Assembly: GCA_020630775.1 (NCBI GenBank)
Contig: JAHDIN010000014.1
Location: 1 to 64,000, forward strand
Direction: 5' to 3'
DNA from: Saprospiraceae bacterium
GTDB lineage: Bacteria > Bacteroidota > Bacteroidia > Chitinophagales > Saprospiraceae
Length of the DNA stretch: 64,000 nt
Positions 34,104 to 43,840 of the stretch are shown here, piece by piece (position 1 is the first letter of the stretch; each line of letters opens with the position of its first letter). Both the position numbers and the translations under genes were made by a program. Below the pieces are notes generated by a model. It saw nothing but the letters and a program-made list of their open reading frames with translations, was not told the DNA's origin and made no database searches.

Positions 34104-35024
34104 ATGAGTTTGAGTATACCTAGAATTAAAAGCAGTTATTTGTTATTGGTATCAGTAATGATGTTTACAAAATGTAATTCAGTTAAAACGCCTCAAAAGT
34201 CTCAAGAAAATCAAGTTTCCAAGGATGCTATACGTGAATTACTGATTAGACCGTCTCTTACTGATAGTTCTATAACTAATGCAGATATAGCGCATCTGAT
34301 TATGTATGACTCTACTTCTCAGCAAAGTAAATTGCTTTTGTTTTTACCAGGTACAGGAGGCGTGCCTGTCAGAGGACCAAAGCGCTTGTTTGAAACGGCT
34401 ATTGAACAAGGATATAAGGTGATTAATTTATCTTACATTAACCGGCCTGCGGTGGCTCAAATATGTAGAAACGAGAATCTTGAAAATGACAAGGCATGTA
34501 CTTCAAAGTTCAGGACCCAAAGAATATTCGGTACACAAATGACAAGTCTGATTCCGGATTTAGAACAAGATGCCATTATAAATCGCTTTAAAAAACTATT
34601 GTTCTATTTAGATGCAAATGATGAGAGTGGGGATTGGAGTATGTTTTTGGATGGGAATACAATTAATTGGCAAAGTATTACAATTGCTGGACAATCTCAA
34701 GGTGGTGGCATGGCCGCTTTTATAGCCAAGCAAATAAATGTTAACCGAATTATTACTTTTTCAGGGGGTTGGGATTTTTCGGGTGTTGATAAAATAGCTG
34801 ATTGGTATGCCTCAAAAAGTATAACACCGCCTAATAATTGGTATGGTGTCTATCATACAAAGGAACCGCGTGCTACGGTCCTTGCAGAAACCTATGAAAC
34901 AATGAAAATTCCTAGTGATCATATATTCCCTTTAAATCGTGAAATAAGAACAGGTAAAAAAGCACATGGGGAAGGCATCAGAAATGTCGTTTATAAAGAC
35001 CTGTGGGTGAAATTATTGAAATAA
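34104..35024 (+). CDS. Alpha/beta-hydrolase lipoprotein (BPSS1187-like)
   Basis: This 306-residue protein has a hydrophobic N-terminal signal with Cys in FTKCNS (about residue 24), suggesting lipidation. Alpha/beta-hydrolase features are LLLFLPGTGGVPVRGP (oxyanion loop), the nucleophile elbow ITIAGQSQGGGMAAFIA (GxSxG with S about residue 199), and a C-terminal DHIFPLN...AHGEG segment providing Asp and His. It resembles BPSS1187-type hydrolases. It is co-transcribed with the racemase upstream (3-bp gap). Substrate unknown. Confidence 0.75.
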   Translation: MSLSIPRIKSSYLLLVSVMMFTKCNSVKTPQKSQENQVSKDAIRELLIRPSLTDSSITNADIAHLIMYDSTSQQSKLLLFLPGTGGVPVRGPKRLFETAIEQGYKVINLSYINRPAVAQICRNENLENDKACTSKFRTQRIFGTQMTSLIPDLEQDAIINRFKKLLFYLDANDESGDWSMFLDGNTINWQSITIAGQSQGGGMAAFIAKQINVNRIITFSGGWDFSGVDKIADWYASKSITPPNNWYGVYHTKEPRATVLAETYETMKIPSDHIFPLNREIRTGKKAHGEGIRNVVYKDLWVKLLK

Positions 35025-35420
35025 ACGGCTCGTAAATTTAGCTAAGACAGCTATATGTAAAGAAGTGCAAGGCATGCTTTATATGGATGCCTTAGATGCT
35101 ATTGTAGCTAAAAAGTTTCACAAAAATCTGTGTTTGATGCTACTAAAATTAATTTAAGCACTTATTTACAAGTATCAAAAATCTAATTTCATCAGATATG
35201 TTTCATTGTGTTGGTAACAAATTGATAATCAGAAATTTATCTCGCAAGTTTATGAGAATCAAAGGCTCAATTTGATAAAATAATTTGTATAATATTTTTC
35301 GAAAGGTAGGTCTTTTGGAAGTTGGATTGTCTCTATGAAGTTAAATGTAAGCCGAAGGAAATCAGGTATTATTCAGTCTAACCTTCGTATTCAAAAAATA
35401 ATTACTAAAAAAAAACTAAT
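35025..35420. other. Intergenic gap, no gene seen
   Basis: This 396-bp AT-rich stretch has one small inverted repeat (AGGCATGCTTTATATGGATGCCT, about 35070-35092, shown by its arms AGGCAT and ATGCCT). No open frame with protein-like features, tandem repeat or consensus promoter stands out. The short frame around 35075-35160 contains a YMDAL string vaguely reminiscent of transposases, but nothing more. Confidence 0.5.
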
Positions 35421-36530
35421 ATGACATTCCCTAACTCTTTATTTATTATCCTTTTAGGAGCACTATTTTTAATGACATCTTGTCAAGATGATGAGGTAGC
35501 ATGTGAAGAAACCGTTTGGTATCAAGATACGGATGGTGATGGACTGGGTAATCCAGATGTGAGTTTTCAATCTTGTGAACAACCGACAGGTTATGTTGAT
35601 AATTCAGATGATACAGATGATACACTTGCAGGAGATCCTGTACTCAATACAAGTATGTTTTCCAGTTTTTCCCAAGTTGGTGAATTTGAATTGGTTCCGT
35701 GCAATCTATCTAATGGCACAGCGTCGATGTGTTACAAAGTGGTTTATGAAAATATAAGAGAAACGGTGACGGTGATATGCCCAGAACACGAAGGTGAAGT
35801 GGGTGGTTTAGGAATTTATGATGGCAACACCAATCCTGGATTGCGTGTTTTAAATGATGATTTATGGGCGGATTTTGCCGCAGATGGTTATGATATTATT
35901 AATGATGATGGATCGATAAATATTCAAATTCCAGCAGGTGGACCAGGGTCAGGATTTATAGAGCCAGGTTCTGGAATAAACGGATCTTGCTTAGATGCCT
36001 TGCTAGATGAATCATATCAAATTACTTATCATATTCCAGCCTATCCAGTGCAGACAAATGTGTCGGCCTCAACTAATACAAGAGAGTATTGGGGCGTTTC
36101 ACTTGATGGATTTCCTTTTGCTCAACAGCCCCCTTCCGCAGCCAGTCCTATGGGGGCGGCCCTTCCAGGATTAGATGCCTGTGGTGGTCATCCGCAACCT
36201 GATGGTCCTTATCACTATCACCTCACGCCTCACGTGATTAATGATTTATTAGAAAAAAATGGGATTACTGAAGTCTCGTGTACCTACATAGAACAATCTA
36301 GTAATACAATATTAGCATATGCTAGAGATGGTTTCCCAATATATGGTTATGAAGAATCTGACGGGAGTACACCCAGTGATTTAGATGAATGTAGTGGTCA
36401 TTTTGGCCCAACTGCTGAATTTCCAGATGGTATATATCATTACCATATCATGAATGATGAAATCTTAAATATTATACCATGTACTAAGGGAGCCACAGTT
36501 GTAGGTGAAAGTTTTGCAAGTGTAAATTGA
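35421..36530 (+). CDS. YHYH-domain lipoprotein
   Basis: This 369-residue protein has a lipoprotein signal (LFLMTSC, Cys about residue 21). An acidic thrombospondin type 3-like calcium-binding segment follows (WYQDTDGDGLGNPD...DNSDDTDD, residues about 32-70). The rest is a YHYH domain with the two namesake motifs PDGPYHYHLTP and PDGIYHYHIM, plus ARDGFPIYGYEE. The clustered histidines suggest metal binding. It is exposed on an envelope membrane. A terminator hairpin follows at 36551. Confidence 0.85.
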   Translation: MTFPNSLFIILLGALFLMTSCQDDEVACEETVWYQDTDGDGLGNPDVSFQSCEQPTGYVDNSDDTDDTLAGDPVLNTSMFSSFSQVGEFELVPCNLSNGTASMCYKVVYENIRETVTVICPEHEGEVGGLGIYDGNTNPGLRVLNDDLWADFAADGYDIINDDGSINIQIPAGGPGSGFIEPGSGINGSCLDALLDESYQITYHIPAYPVQTNVSASTNTREYWGVSLDGFPFAQQPPSAASPMGAALPGLDACGGHPQPDGPYHYHLTPHVINDLLEKNGITEVSCTYIEQSSNTILAYARDGFPIYGYEESDGSTPSDLDECSGHFGPTAEFPDGIYHYHIMNDEILNIIPCTKGATVVGESFASVN

Positions 36531-36550
36531 TTCCAAAACAAATAAAAATA

Positions 36551-36587
36551 AGAGTAGCCAAGTAATATTTCTTGGTTGCTCTTTATT
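36551..36587 (+). terminator. Intrinsic terminator after the YHYH gene
   Basis: AGAGTAGCCAAG (36551-36562) pairs with CTTGGTTGCTCT (36571-36582) with one mismatch around an 8-nt loop, followed by TTATT. It lies 20 bp after the stop. Confidence 0.65.
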
Positions 36588-36598
36588 AAAAATAGCAT

Positions 36599-37213
36599 AT
36601 GAAAATCAAATTTATTATATCAATTGTTTTGTTGCTTTCTCAAAACTATTTACATGCACATAATCCGTTTCAGTCCAGCTTACAACTAAGTCTTTATGAA
36701 GGGTCGGTAACTGGAATATTAGAAATAAATTTAGCACAATATGGGGTAGAACAAGCCTTGGTGAAAAAATATAATCTTGATGTAGCGTCTATTGGGCAAA
36801 TAGAGTATAAGGAAAAAATTATTGCTTATCTAAAAGATAATATCAATATAGAAATAGACAATCAGCAAGTGAAAATTGGACAAGGGGTTATTAAATTAGG
36901 TAGCCATCAAACGGATGTAAAATTTCATATAGAAAAGATCCCCCTCAATCCTAAAAAAATATCTGTATATATTCCATGTTTTCAAGAAAACGAAAATCAT
37001 GTAAATTTTTTCAGAATCGTCCATGACCGAAATACAGCAAGATTGAAATTAAGTAAAGAAGTTAATTATAGAGGTACTTTCCAAATTGCAGATTCAGATA
37101 TTTTAGTCAATGACAAAATAGATCAACCACATCAGATGCAATTGCTTTTTCCAATAGCTTTGATTGGATTCGCTTTTGGTATGTCGTTTCTTTATAAAAG
37201 AATGAAAAATTAA
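36599..37213 (+). CDS. Membrane-anchored secreted protein, unknown function
   Basis: This 204-residue protein has a signal peptide (cleavage near LHAHN), a beta-rich periplasmic part and one C-terminal transmembrane helix (LLFPIALIGFAFGMSFLY, about residues 183-200) followed by KRMKN. The topology and the NPFQSSLQLSLYEGSVTGILEI start recall DUF6702-like or HupE-associated accessory proteins, but the match is weak. It starts right after the terminator of the YHYH gene. Confidence 0.6.
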   Translation: MKIKFIISIVLLLSQNYLHAHNPFQSSLQLSLYEGSVTGILEINLAQYGVEQALVKKYNLDVASIGQIEYKEKIIAYLKDNINIEIDNQQVKIGQGVIKLGSHQTDVKFHIEKIPLNPKKISVYIPCFQENENHVNFFRIVHDRNTARLKLSKEVNYRGTFQIADSDILVNDKIDQPHQMQLLFPIALIGFAFGMSFLYKRMKN

Positions 37214-37382
37214 GTAACTGTTATTAAGGGTATAAATTGAGTAGTAATAATTCAAAAGATGATTTTAATATATTGCACTTGAATTTTTGTTTTTAGATTG
37301 AGGTTGATGAATAGTAAACGTTTAAAAGCTGTTCCATATAATTTTTAATTTTAGCTATATTACAATATCAATATCTTGTAAT

Positions 37383-38717
37383 ATGAAAGCCCTCTCCCTC
37401 ATCTACTTATTCCTCTTTTCAATTTGTTCCCACGCCCAAGTGTCCGAAGGAGATATTATGTCTATGAAGGATCGTGCCGTGTGGATTGATGATATGCTAG
37501 AGTACAGATTGGATAGCCTCTTGCCTGATTTGATGGATCGCTCTGGCATAGACATGTGGATTTTGATTTCCAGAGAGTACAATGAAGACCCCGTTATGAA
37601 AACCATGTTGCCTTCCGAATGGTTGTCTGCCAGACGCCGTACGATCATGGTATTTCACAAACCAAAAGATGGGGCATTAAGTAAGATTGCTATTGCAAGA
37701 TACAGTGTAGGTCGATTGCTTAAAGGAGAATGGAATATCGATGTCTACCCGGATCAATGGGAGGCTTTAATGACGTATATCGATGACAAAGATCCAATGC
37801 AAATTGGACTTAATTATTCTGATGATTTTGGATTGGCGGACGGACTGGTGAGTACCGAGTATCAGACTTTTATGGAATACCTGCCTAAGGTATATCACGA
37901 TAGAGTAGTTAGCGCTGAAGACTTATCAATAGGTTGGCTTGAAACACGGTCCAAGGTCGAACTAGAAATGTACGATCATATTTGTAGTATTGGGCATGGG
38001 ATATTGCAAGAAGCGTTTTCGACAAAGGTGATCACGCCAGGTGAGACAGCCACCGAAGATGTCGTTTGGTGGTTAAGACAACGTGTAAGAGAACTAGGAT
38101 TGGTGACTTGGTTTCATCCTACGGTAAGCATCCAACGTGCAGATACTGAAAAGTTTGATCATTTGAGAAGTTTCTCTAAGCGACCAGAAGCACAGATCAT
38201 TCAGTATGGTGATCTATTGCATGTGGATTTTGGGATAAGCTATCTAAGACTCAATACGGATCAGCAGCAACAATTCTATGTGCTCAAACCTGAAGAAACA
38301 GAAGCTCCAGCGTATCTAAAGGAAGCCTTCAAGGTATCCAATAGAGTCCAAGATATTCTGACAGAAGCATTTAAGACTGGGAAAACGGGCAATCAGATTT
38401 TAAAGGATGCATTGGCTCAAGCAGAAGTCGAAGGAATACAAGCGTCTATTTATACTCATCCAATTGGATTTCATGGACATGCCGCAGGGCCGACGATAGG
38501 TATGTGGGATAATCAAAATGGCATTCCTGGACGTGGGGATTATCCATTATACTATAACACCGCTTACAGTATTGAATTAAATTCTTCTTCCGAAATAGAG
38601 GAATGGGGAAAAATTATTAGGATCATGTTGGAAGAAGACGGCGTACATACTGAGGAGGGGTTTAGGTATCTGGATAGTAGGCAAGAGGAATTATGGACAA
38701 TTCCGAGGAGTAGGTAG
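37383..38717 (+). CDS. Secreted M24 family metallopeptidase (Xaa-Pro aminopeptidase-like)
   Basis: This 444-residue protein has a signal peptide (cleavage near SHAQV). It has an N-terminal creatinase-like domain (about 20-190) and a C-terminal pita-bread domain. Metal ligands expected for M24 are visible: Asp in LLHVDFGISY, Asp in LNTDQQQ, His in HPIGFHGHAAGP, Glu in YSIELNSS and Glu in IMLEEDGV. Such enzymes release N-terminal residues, often before proline, with two metal ions. Predicted periplasmic. It is a single gene. Confidence 0.82.
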   Translation: MKALSLIYLFLFSICSHAQVSEGDIMSMKDRAVWIDDMLEYRLDSLLPDLMDRSGIDMWILISREYNEDPVMKTMLPSEWLSARRRTIMVFHKPKDGALSKIAIARYSVGRLLKGEWNIDVYPDQWEALMTYIDDKDPMQIGLNYSDDFGLADGLVSTEYQTFMEYLPKVYHDRVVSAEDLSIGWLETRSKVELEMYDHICSIGHGILQEAFSTKVITPGETATEDVVWWLRQRVRELGLVTWFHPTVSIQRADTEKFDHLRSFSKRPEAQIIQYGDLLHVDFGISYLRLNTDQQQQFYVLKPEETEAPAYLKEAFKVSNRVQDILTEAFKTGKTGNQILKDALAQAEVEGIQASIYTHPIGFHGHAAGPTIGMWDNQNGIPGRGDYPLYYNTAYSIELNSSSEIEEWGKIIRIMLEEDGVHTEEGFRYLDSRQEELWTIPRSR

Positions 38718-38903
38718 TTTTAACGTTTGCAGGTTAAGATGTTTTTTGCCTGAGCTTCCTGAATAAATAATCTGAAATCTAGTGAACTTATATAAAGCTT
38801 CTGCTTGTTATTTTGGTGTGGATGTCTCGAGTAACGTAGTAGTCAAATAGGCATAGCTTCTTGCTTTTTATTTAAATTCTTGGATTACCAAACAAAGAAT
38901 ATA

Positions 38904-39872
38904 ATGTCAGCGAAAGTTCTAATGTTGATAGTTGCAATGATATCTTTTTCAAATACGCTATCTGGGCAGTTGGATACATTGAGCAAAAATAAATATTTGG
39001 CATTTCCTAATTGGAAGATTGGTGATGCTAAGTATATAAATGCATCTTCAACTGAAATTGAAATAGAAAATGGAGATAGTACAACTAGTGTTTCAAACAG
39101 CCATAATCTTCTAACTGTTCTTGATAAAAACAACAAGTTTTATGTTTTAGGTCTTAAACAGTTAGATTTAAATTCTTTGGAATTTAAATACTTGAAAGAT
39201 CATGATGTGAATTTAAATAGTGACTTCGATTACTTAAATAAATTTACAAATAGAGTTATTTCAAGAACAATCGATCATATAATCAAAAATGTATCTTCTA
39301 TCAATGGTGTGCAGTTTAAAATAGATAATTGGGGTTATTATCAGGGGTTAGAAGAAGTCATTGATTTTGATACTTTGAAGTATATTTTAGATACAGAATT
39401 GAAGAAAACGAAAGAGCTTAGTTTCTTAGCGAAAGATGAACTTGATGAATTCTCTGATGTTTTTTCGGCTCAGGAAATACTGCAAATTATTTCTGTATCT
39501 TTTTATGATAATATTCGCATTTTTCTGGAACCTTATGACCTTGCTTTATCAAAAGAAGCAATAATTGATACCATGTTCTATAATATACCATGGTTTTTAA
39601 ATCCTATCGAATGTGAAAGGCGAGTAGTCTTACTTAGTAAGGATAGCGATATTCAATTAGAAATATTTTATAAATATTTGATTGATGAAAAAGATTATGT
39701 AGAAGACAATAATCTTAATGGACTCGATTTTTTCAGCTTAGAGTTGCATTCAACATATGTTTTGGATTACGAATCAAAGTGGATTGAAAAAATTAACTCT
39801 GAAACCATAAAAGTGGAAAACAATAAAATGTTTATTGATAAAACAGAGGTCATAATCCAGGATATGAGGTAG
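38904..39872 (+). CDS. Secreted protein, unknown function
   Basis: Starting at MSAKVLMLIV (ATG 38904; an upstream TTG would precede the signal) this is 322 residues with a signal peptide ending near TLSGQ. The mature protein is rich in Asp, Leu and Asn, with long charged helices and strands. No domain is recognised. It converges with the AraC-type gene on the opposite strand. Confidence 0.6.
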   Translation: MSAKVLMLIVAMISFSNTLSGQLDTLSKNKYLAFPNWKIGDAKYINASSTEIEIENGDSTTSVSNSHNLLTVLDKNNKFYVLGLKQLDLNSLEFKYLKDHDVNLNSDFDYLNKFTNRVISRTIDHIIKNVSSINGVQFKIDNWGYYQGLEEVIDFDTLKYILDTELKKTKELSFLAKDELDEFSDVFSAQEILQIISVSFYDNIRIFLEPYDLALSKEAIIDTMFYNIPWFLNPIECERRVVLLSKDSDIQLEIFYKYLIDEKDYVEDNNLNGLDFFSLELHSTYVLDYESKWIEKINSETIKVENNKMFIDKTEVIIQDMR

Positions 39873-39938
39873 ATAATGATGAATTATAAACAAACTAAAT
39901 CTTCATTTTTAATTCGCTGACAAATAGTTGTCCTTGTT

Positions 39939-40826
39939 TTATCTTATAATCTGGTATAACGACTTCTTGTAAGCAGATGGCGCTTCACCAGTGAGTTTCT
40001 TAAACTGCTTGTTGAAATGTGAGAAGTTGTTGAAGCCAACTTCAATAGATATTTCAGTGATGGATTTATTGCCTAAGGCTATTAATCTGATAGCTTGCCT
40101 GATTCTAAATTCGTTTACAAATTGGGTGAATGTCTTTTTGGTGTACTTTTTAAAATATCGACAAAAGGCTGGCTTGGTCATTAAAGCTACTTGGCTGATT
40201 TCATCCAAACTGATTTCAGCAGTGTAGTTGTCCTTTACATACTGGTAGACTTTGTTGATCCGTTCGTCATTTTGATTTTGGATAATAAGGGTCATACCAT
40301 CAGTATTGAGAACTTCATATTCCTCAGACTGTGCTAAAAATTGAAGTACTTTCAAGATGGTTAGTAATCTATCAAATGGATCCATCTTTTCCATCAGGAG
40401 CAATTCGTTACCCGCAATACGCTTGGTCTCTCCATAGAATGAAATGCCAGACTTCGCCTTTCTGATTAAATTGACAATGTCATCTAACTCTTGCATGAAC
40501 TGAACCGAACTCTTAATTAGATCTTTCTTAAACTGTATGACCACCTCTTCATTGATACCTTGCAGGCCAAATTCATATCCAAAGTGGGGGATATTAGGTC
40601 CCATTAATATGAGATCACCATCATCAAATTTTGAAATGTGGTTGCCTATATAGCGATTACCGTAGCCCTCACTGATGTATACCATTTCTACTTCTGGGTG
40701 ATAATGCCAGTAGGGTTTTGAGTTCGGATTCCTTTCCGTAAAACGCGTATAGCGCATGGAAGAACCGAGGTCAGGCTCTACTTTTTCTAGCCTTGGGATC
40801 AGATTGAATTTGGCTTTATTATCCAT
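39939..40826 (-). CDS. AraC family transcriptional regulator with cupin sensor
   Basis: This 295-residue protein has an N-terminal cupin-like ligand domain (PYWHYHPEVEMVYISEGYGN, about 38-110) and a C-terminal double HTH of AraC type (about 190-290: ISLDEISQVALMTKPAFCRY, then the family signature ITEISIEVGFNNFSHFNKQF). Such regulators activate nearby genes in response to a small molecule, often a sugar. It is divergent from the small secreted protein at 41001; the 174-bp intergenic space should contain both promoters. Target not proven. Confidence 0.9.
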   Translation of the reverse strand: MDNKAKFNLIPRLEKVEPDLGSSMRYTRFTERNPNSKPYWHYHPEVEMVYISEGYGNRYIGNHISKFDDGDLILMGPNIPHFGYEFGLQGINEEVVIQFKKDLIKSSVQFMQELDDIVNLIRKAKSGISFYGETKRIAGNELLLMEKMDPFDRLLTILKVLQFLAQSEEYEVLNTDGMTLIIQNQNDERINKVYQYVKDNYTAEISLDEISQVALMTKPAFCRYFKKYTKKTFTQFVNEFRIRQAIRLIALGNKSITEISIEVGFNNFSHFNKQFKKLTGEAPSAYKKSLYQIIR

Positions 40827-41000
40827 ATAATATTTGGCTTATTGCAAGAATGTGTTCTAAATTGTCTCAAATATATACTAAATTAACCCAATGTGTCAAT
40901 ATTGAACATGTTTTGACCAAAGTAAGCGCAGAATTATTTGGCTGATGGATAGATCTTTACATCATAAATATTGGTAAACACAAAAAAATTAAATTCCATT

Positions 41001-41585
41001 ATGAAAAATTTATTTTTAATTATTTCATTCGTTTCAGCAGTCACTTTTCAATTAGCTGCTAACAATATTATCACATCTACTTCATTAGATGTATTACCAA
41101 ATCAGAAAACTATCGTATTGAATTTAGTGGGCATGGATGCAGATATAAATACATTCTCAATCTATGACGCTGCAGGCCAGTTGGTATACAGCCAAGAAGT
41201 AAACAACACTAAAAACGGTGTTAAGTACAACTTAAACAAGTTACCTCAAGGTGATTATACTATCAGAGTAGAGGCCACTAATTTCGTTGAGATTCACGAG
41301 GCGATTATTACAAAGGATAGTATCATTTTAGAAAATGTAAGCTTTCACAACAGACCTTCTCTAGTAGAGATGGGAAAGAAATTTGTTGTTAATGCAGAAT
41401 TGGCTAATAATGAAGATGTACAAGTATACATTTATGATGCTGCAGGTAGAATGATTTACGATTACAAAGAAGAAGGAAATGGTAGTTTCCAAAAAACATT
41501 CAACTTAGAAAATTTAACTAAAGGATCTTATAATGTATCAGTATTAACTGACGCATTTAACATCACAAGAAACATCAGCTTATAA
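41001..41585 (+). CDS. Small secreted protein with two sorting-domain-like beta sandwiches
   Basis: Starting at MKNLFLIISF (ATG 41001) this is 194 residues with a signal peptide (cleavage near LAAN). The mature part has two repeats of the same pattern: FSIYDAAGQLVYSQEV...LPQGDYTIRVEA (about 55-95) and VYIYDAAGRMIYDYKE...LTKGSYNVSVLT (about 135-180). Both look like the T9SS C-terminal sorting-domain fold, but the PNP motif and upstream cargo are absent, so the fold may serve as a stand-alone DUF3244-like protein. An intrinsic terminator follows at 41617. Confidence 0.65.
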   Translation: MKNLFLIISFVSAVTFQLAANNIITSTSLDVLPNQKTIVLNLVGMDADINTFSIYDAAGQLVYSQEVNNTKNGVKYNLNKLPQGDYTIRVEATNFVEIHEAIITKDSIILENVSFHNRPSLVEMGKKFVVNAELANNEDVQVYIYDAAGRMIYDYKEEGNGSFQKTFNLENLTKGSYNVSVLTDAFNITRNISL

Positions 41586-41616
41586 ATGTAATGTTGGTTA
41601 AGCAATTTAATTAGGT

Positions 41617-41653
41617 AAGTCGAAGTTCCGAATAGGGGCTTCGACTTTTTTGT
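41617..41653 (+). terminator. Intrinsic terminator
   Basis: AAGTCGAAG (41617-41625) and CTTCGACTT (41639-41647) form a perfect 9-bp stem, followed by a T-run. It lies 31 bp after the small secreted protein. The gap to 41797 otherwise holds GGTATACGGAATAGGG-type low-complexity sequence. Confidence 0.85.
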
Positions 41654-41797
41654 TTTAATTAGGGTTTGTAACTATAACTTGTTTGGACCCATCCTGGCAT
41701 CCACATTAAAAGGTATACGGAATAGGGTTTATGGAATAAGGCACTATTTAGGAGTTGTATTCCTGCAGATAATTTCCAAGAATCAGTCTGCAGATCT

Positions 41798-43048
41798 CTA
41801 ATTAGAAAGCGGCAGCTTCACAATAAATGTAGATCCTTTACCTAGTTGCGATTTGAGACTGATTTGTCCACCCATTTTGTTGATGATTTTTTTGCAAAGT
41901 CCTAAACCAATACCAGTGCCTTCATAATCAGCTTTTGTGTGGAGTCTTTTGAAAAAATCAAAAATAGTATCAAAGTACTGTTCGTCAATACCAATACCAT
42001 TGTCTTTGAAATGAATTTCAATGAAGTTGTCTTTCTTTTTACTTGATATTTCAATTATGGGTACTTCAGATTGATTGTACTTTATGCCATTCTGAATCAA
42101 GTTTTGAAACACAAGCTTCATCTGCGTTTCATTACAATAGTAAGTAGGTAAATCTTCGGACTTGATTTGTGCTTTACTTTCTTCAATTTCTTGATATAAT
42201 GCTAGTTTAACAGCTTCTGTAACTTGATTGAGATTGATGTCTTCTTTTTGGTTTTGTTGGTCATTTTGAATTTCCGAAAATTCTAGAACGTCAGTGATTA
42301 AATCATTTAATTGTCTTGCGCCAGATTTAACATAGGATAAGTATTCAGCAGTGCTTTTAGAATCTTCATTTTTTAAGTCCCTTTCAATAAGGCTCGTAAA
42401 ACTTAAAATATTTCTTACCGGAGATTTTAAATCATGTGATGCGATATAGGTAAATTCTTCCAGTTCTTTATTTGTATACTCTAATTCACTGTTTTTACTT
42501 TTCAATTTTGAAAGCAATATTTGATTTTCTCTTTCATAAATGACGAATATTAGATATAGCCAAAATGCACATAAGAAAATACCAAAAATTTCATCTAAAG
42601 GATGATTATAAAGTTCAAAAAGAGGACCATTTAAATTGAGTATTGCATAGCTCAAAGTGGATATGATGAGTCCATAAGTGATTAGATAATTTCGCAGCTT
42701 TAGGTTGTCTCTAAAGAATACAAATACGAATCCTAGATTGGCGATAATAGAAGCCCCTTCAGCAAAGCCTCCTCCAACAAATATTATCCCAAAAAAATAC
42801 CATGTCGGTGTTACTAAAGAATAAAACAACTTTGAAGTTGAGGCAGAAAATTTATACGCAATTATCAAATTCATTGTGAAAACAAAGGCCAGATATAAGG
42901 CAACAGCATGGTAAGCCAGCGGCGCATCGTCAATGAGACCTATTATGATATTGCTTAATCCTGCAATAGCACTCGTACTTGAGATGAGTAGGACAATCCG
43001 CTTGTAAGAATTAGCAAACTGTTTAATAGAAATCATAATAGAAGTCAA
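41798..43048 (-). CDS. Membrane sensor histidine kinase
   Basis: This 416-residue protein has about six N-terminal transmembrane helices (residues about 18-172), a short coiled coil (about 172-198), a HisKA dimerisation domain with phospho-acceptor H205 (FTYIASHDLKSPVRNI) and a HATPase domain (N box NLIQNGIKYN, G1 KDNGIGID, F box FDFFKRLH, G2 GTGIGLGLCKKI). It autophosphorylates and passes phosphate to an unidentified regulator; no response regulator gene is adjacent, so it is an orphan here. The signal is unknown; the sensor part is purely membrane-embedded. Confidence 0.9.
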   Translation of the reverse strand: MTSIMISIKQFANSYKRIVLLISSTSAIAGLSNIIIGLIDDAPLAYHAVALYLAFVFTMNLIIAYKFSASTSKLFYSLVTPTWYFFGIIFVGGGFAEGASIIANLGFVFVFFRDNLKLRNYLITYGLIISTLSYAILNLNGPLFELYNHPLDEIFGIFLCAFWLYLIFVIYERENQILLSKLKSKNSELEYTNKELEEFTYIASHDLKSPVRNILSFTSLIERDLKNEDSKSTAEYLSYVKSGARQLNDLITDVLEFSEIQNDQQNQKEDINLNQVTEAVKLALYQEIEESKAQIKSEDLPTYYCNETQMKLVFQNLIQNGIKYNQSEVPIIEISSKKKDNFIEIHFKDNGIGIDEQYFDTIFDFFKRLHTKADYEGTGIGLGLCKKIINKMGGQISLKSQLGKGSTFIVKLPLSN

Positions 43049-43228
43049 TAGTTCAAGAATTGATCGCCAATAAAGTTAATGTATTATTGCTGCTTTTAAA
43101 GTATATTATCACGAACCACAAGCTAAAACATAAATCTATTATTCTCTGAATATTTTAGATATTAAAAAGCATTTGCTAATTGTGTGTCAGGGATTTGGCT
43201 TATAAGGTCAAAAGAGAAGAAAATCCAT

Positions 43229-43743
43229 TTAACCTACATGACCATATATTACAAATGCTTCTACCTGTTGGGTATAATCAGGCAGGATCTGACAAAGGTG
43301 GTGCTCCATATGAAAGAGATAATCCCAAATCAAATGGGAGAGCGAAGTCGACGCTTCCTCTGGTAGAAGATTCATACAAATTTTATGAAAATTATGATCA
43401 TTTGTAGATGCCGATAATAGCGATATTGGAAGTGCCTTGATGAGACCTTCCAAATGTAAATTGACAATTTGAAATGTTGCTATGACATTTTCTTTACTTC
43501 TATTTTGATAGTCGTTTCTGATAACCCAAGCATCTTGATCATAACCTTGGAATATCAAATGGTCTTGTGATGCCGCTCTTAAAAACCTTTGCTGATTATT
43601 GTAATCTGAATAAGGTGACCTAGGATTTCTTTCTTAGACCATTTCGTAGGGTTAAGCTTAGAGCTAAAATCATCATTACTTATGAGCGGTAATCTCTCGA
43701 GAGCCTGATCTAGTATGCTTATAAGTACTTTATCGTATGCCAT
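43229..43743 (-). pseudogene. DinB-family gene broken by a frameshift
   Basis: From 43743 the frame MAYDKVLISILDQALERLP...PTKWSKKEILGHLI is a good DinB-family N-terminus but ends at a TAA soon after. Shifting frame at about 43600 resumes the family as DYNNQQRFLRAASQDHLIFQ, GYDQDAWVIRNDYQNR, and LSHLIWDYLFHMEHHLCQIL. DinB homologues normally read HLIDSAxNN at the junction. The DNA reads CTT ATT CA GAT TAC AAT, consistent with loss of four bases from an ATTGATT direct repeat or loss of one base. DinB proteins are metal-binding four-helix bundles, often thiol transferases. Frames on the other strand over this area are shadows. Confidence 0.8.
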
Positions 43744-43840
43744 ACGACAGTAAAGTTATACTTTAATTATTTTCCCATTGTAATATCGGATCTAGTTCCG
43801 ATTGAAAGCATCGGACGCAGTTCTGATTGCCAACATCGGA

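Noticed and set aside
35070-35160. Possible IS256-type transposase remnant (YMDAL string)
   Set aside because: Only a few residues match; no catalytic context, inverted repeats or target duplication seen.
43180-43407. Two overlapping + strand frames of 60-75 codons
   Set aside because: They lie opposite the frameshifted DinB gene, whose minus-strand reading is clearly family-like.
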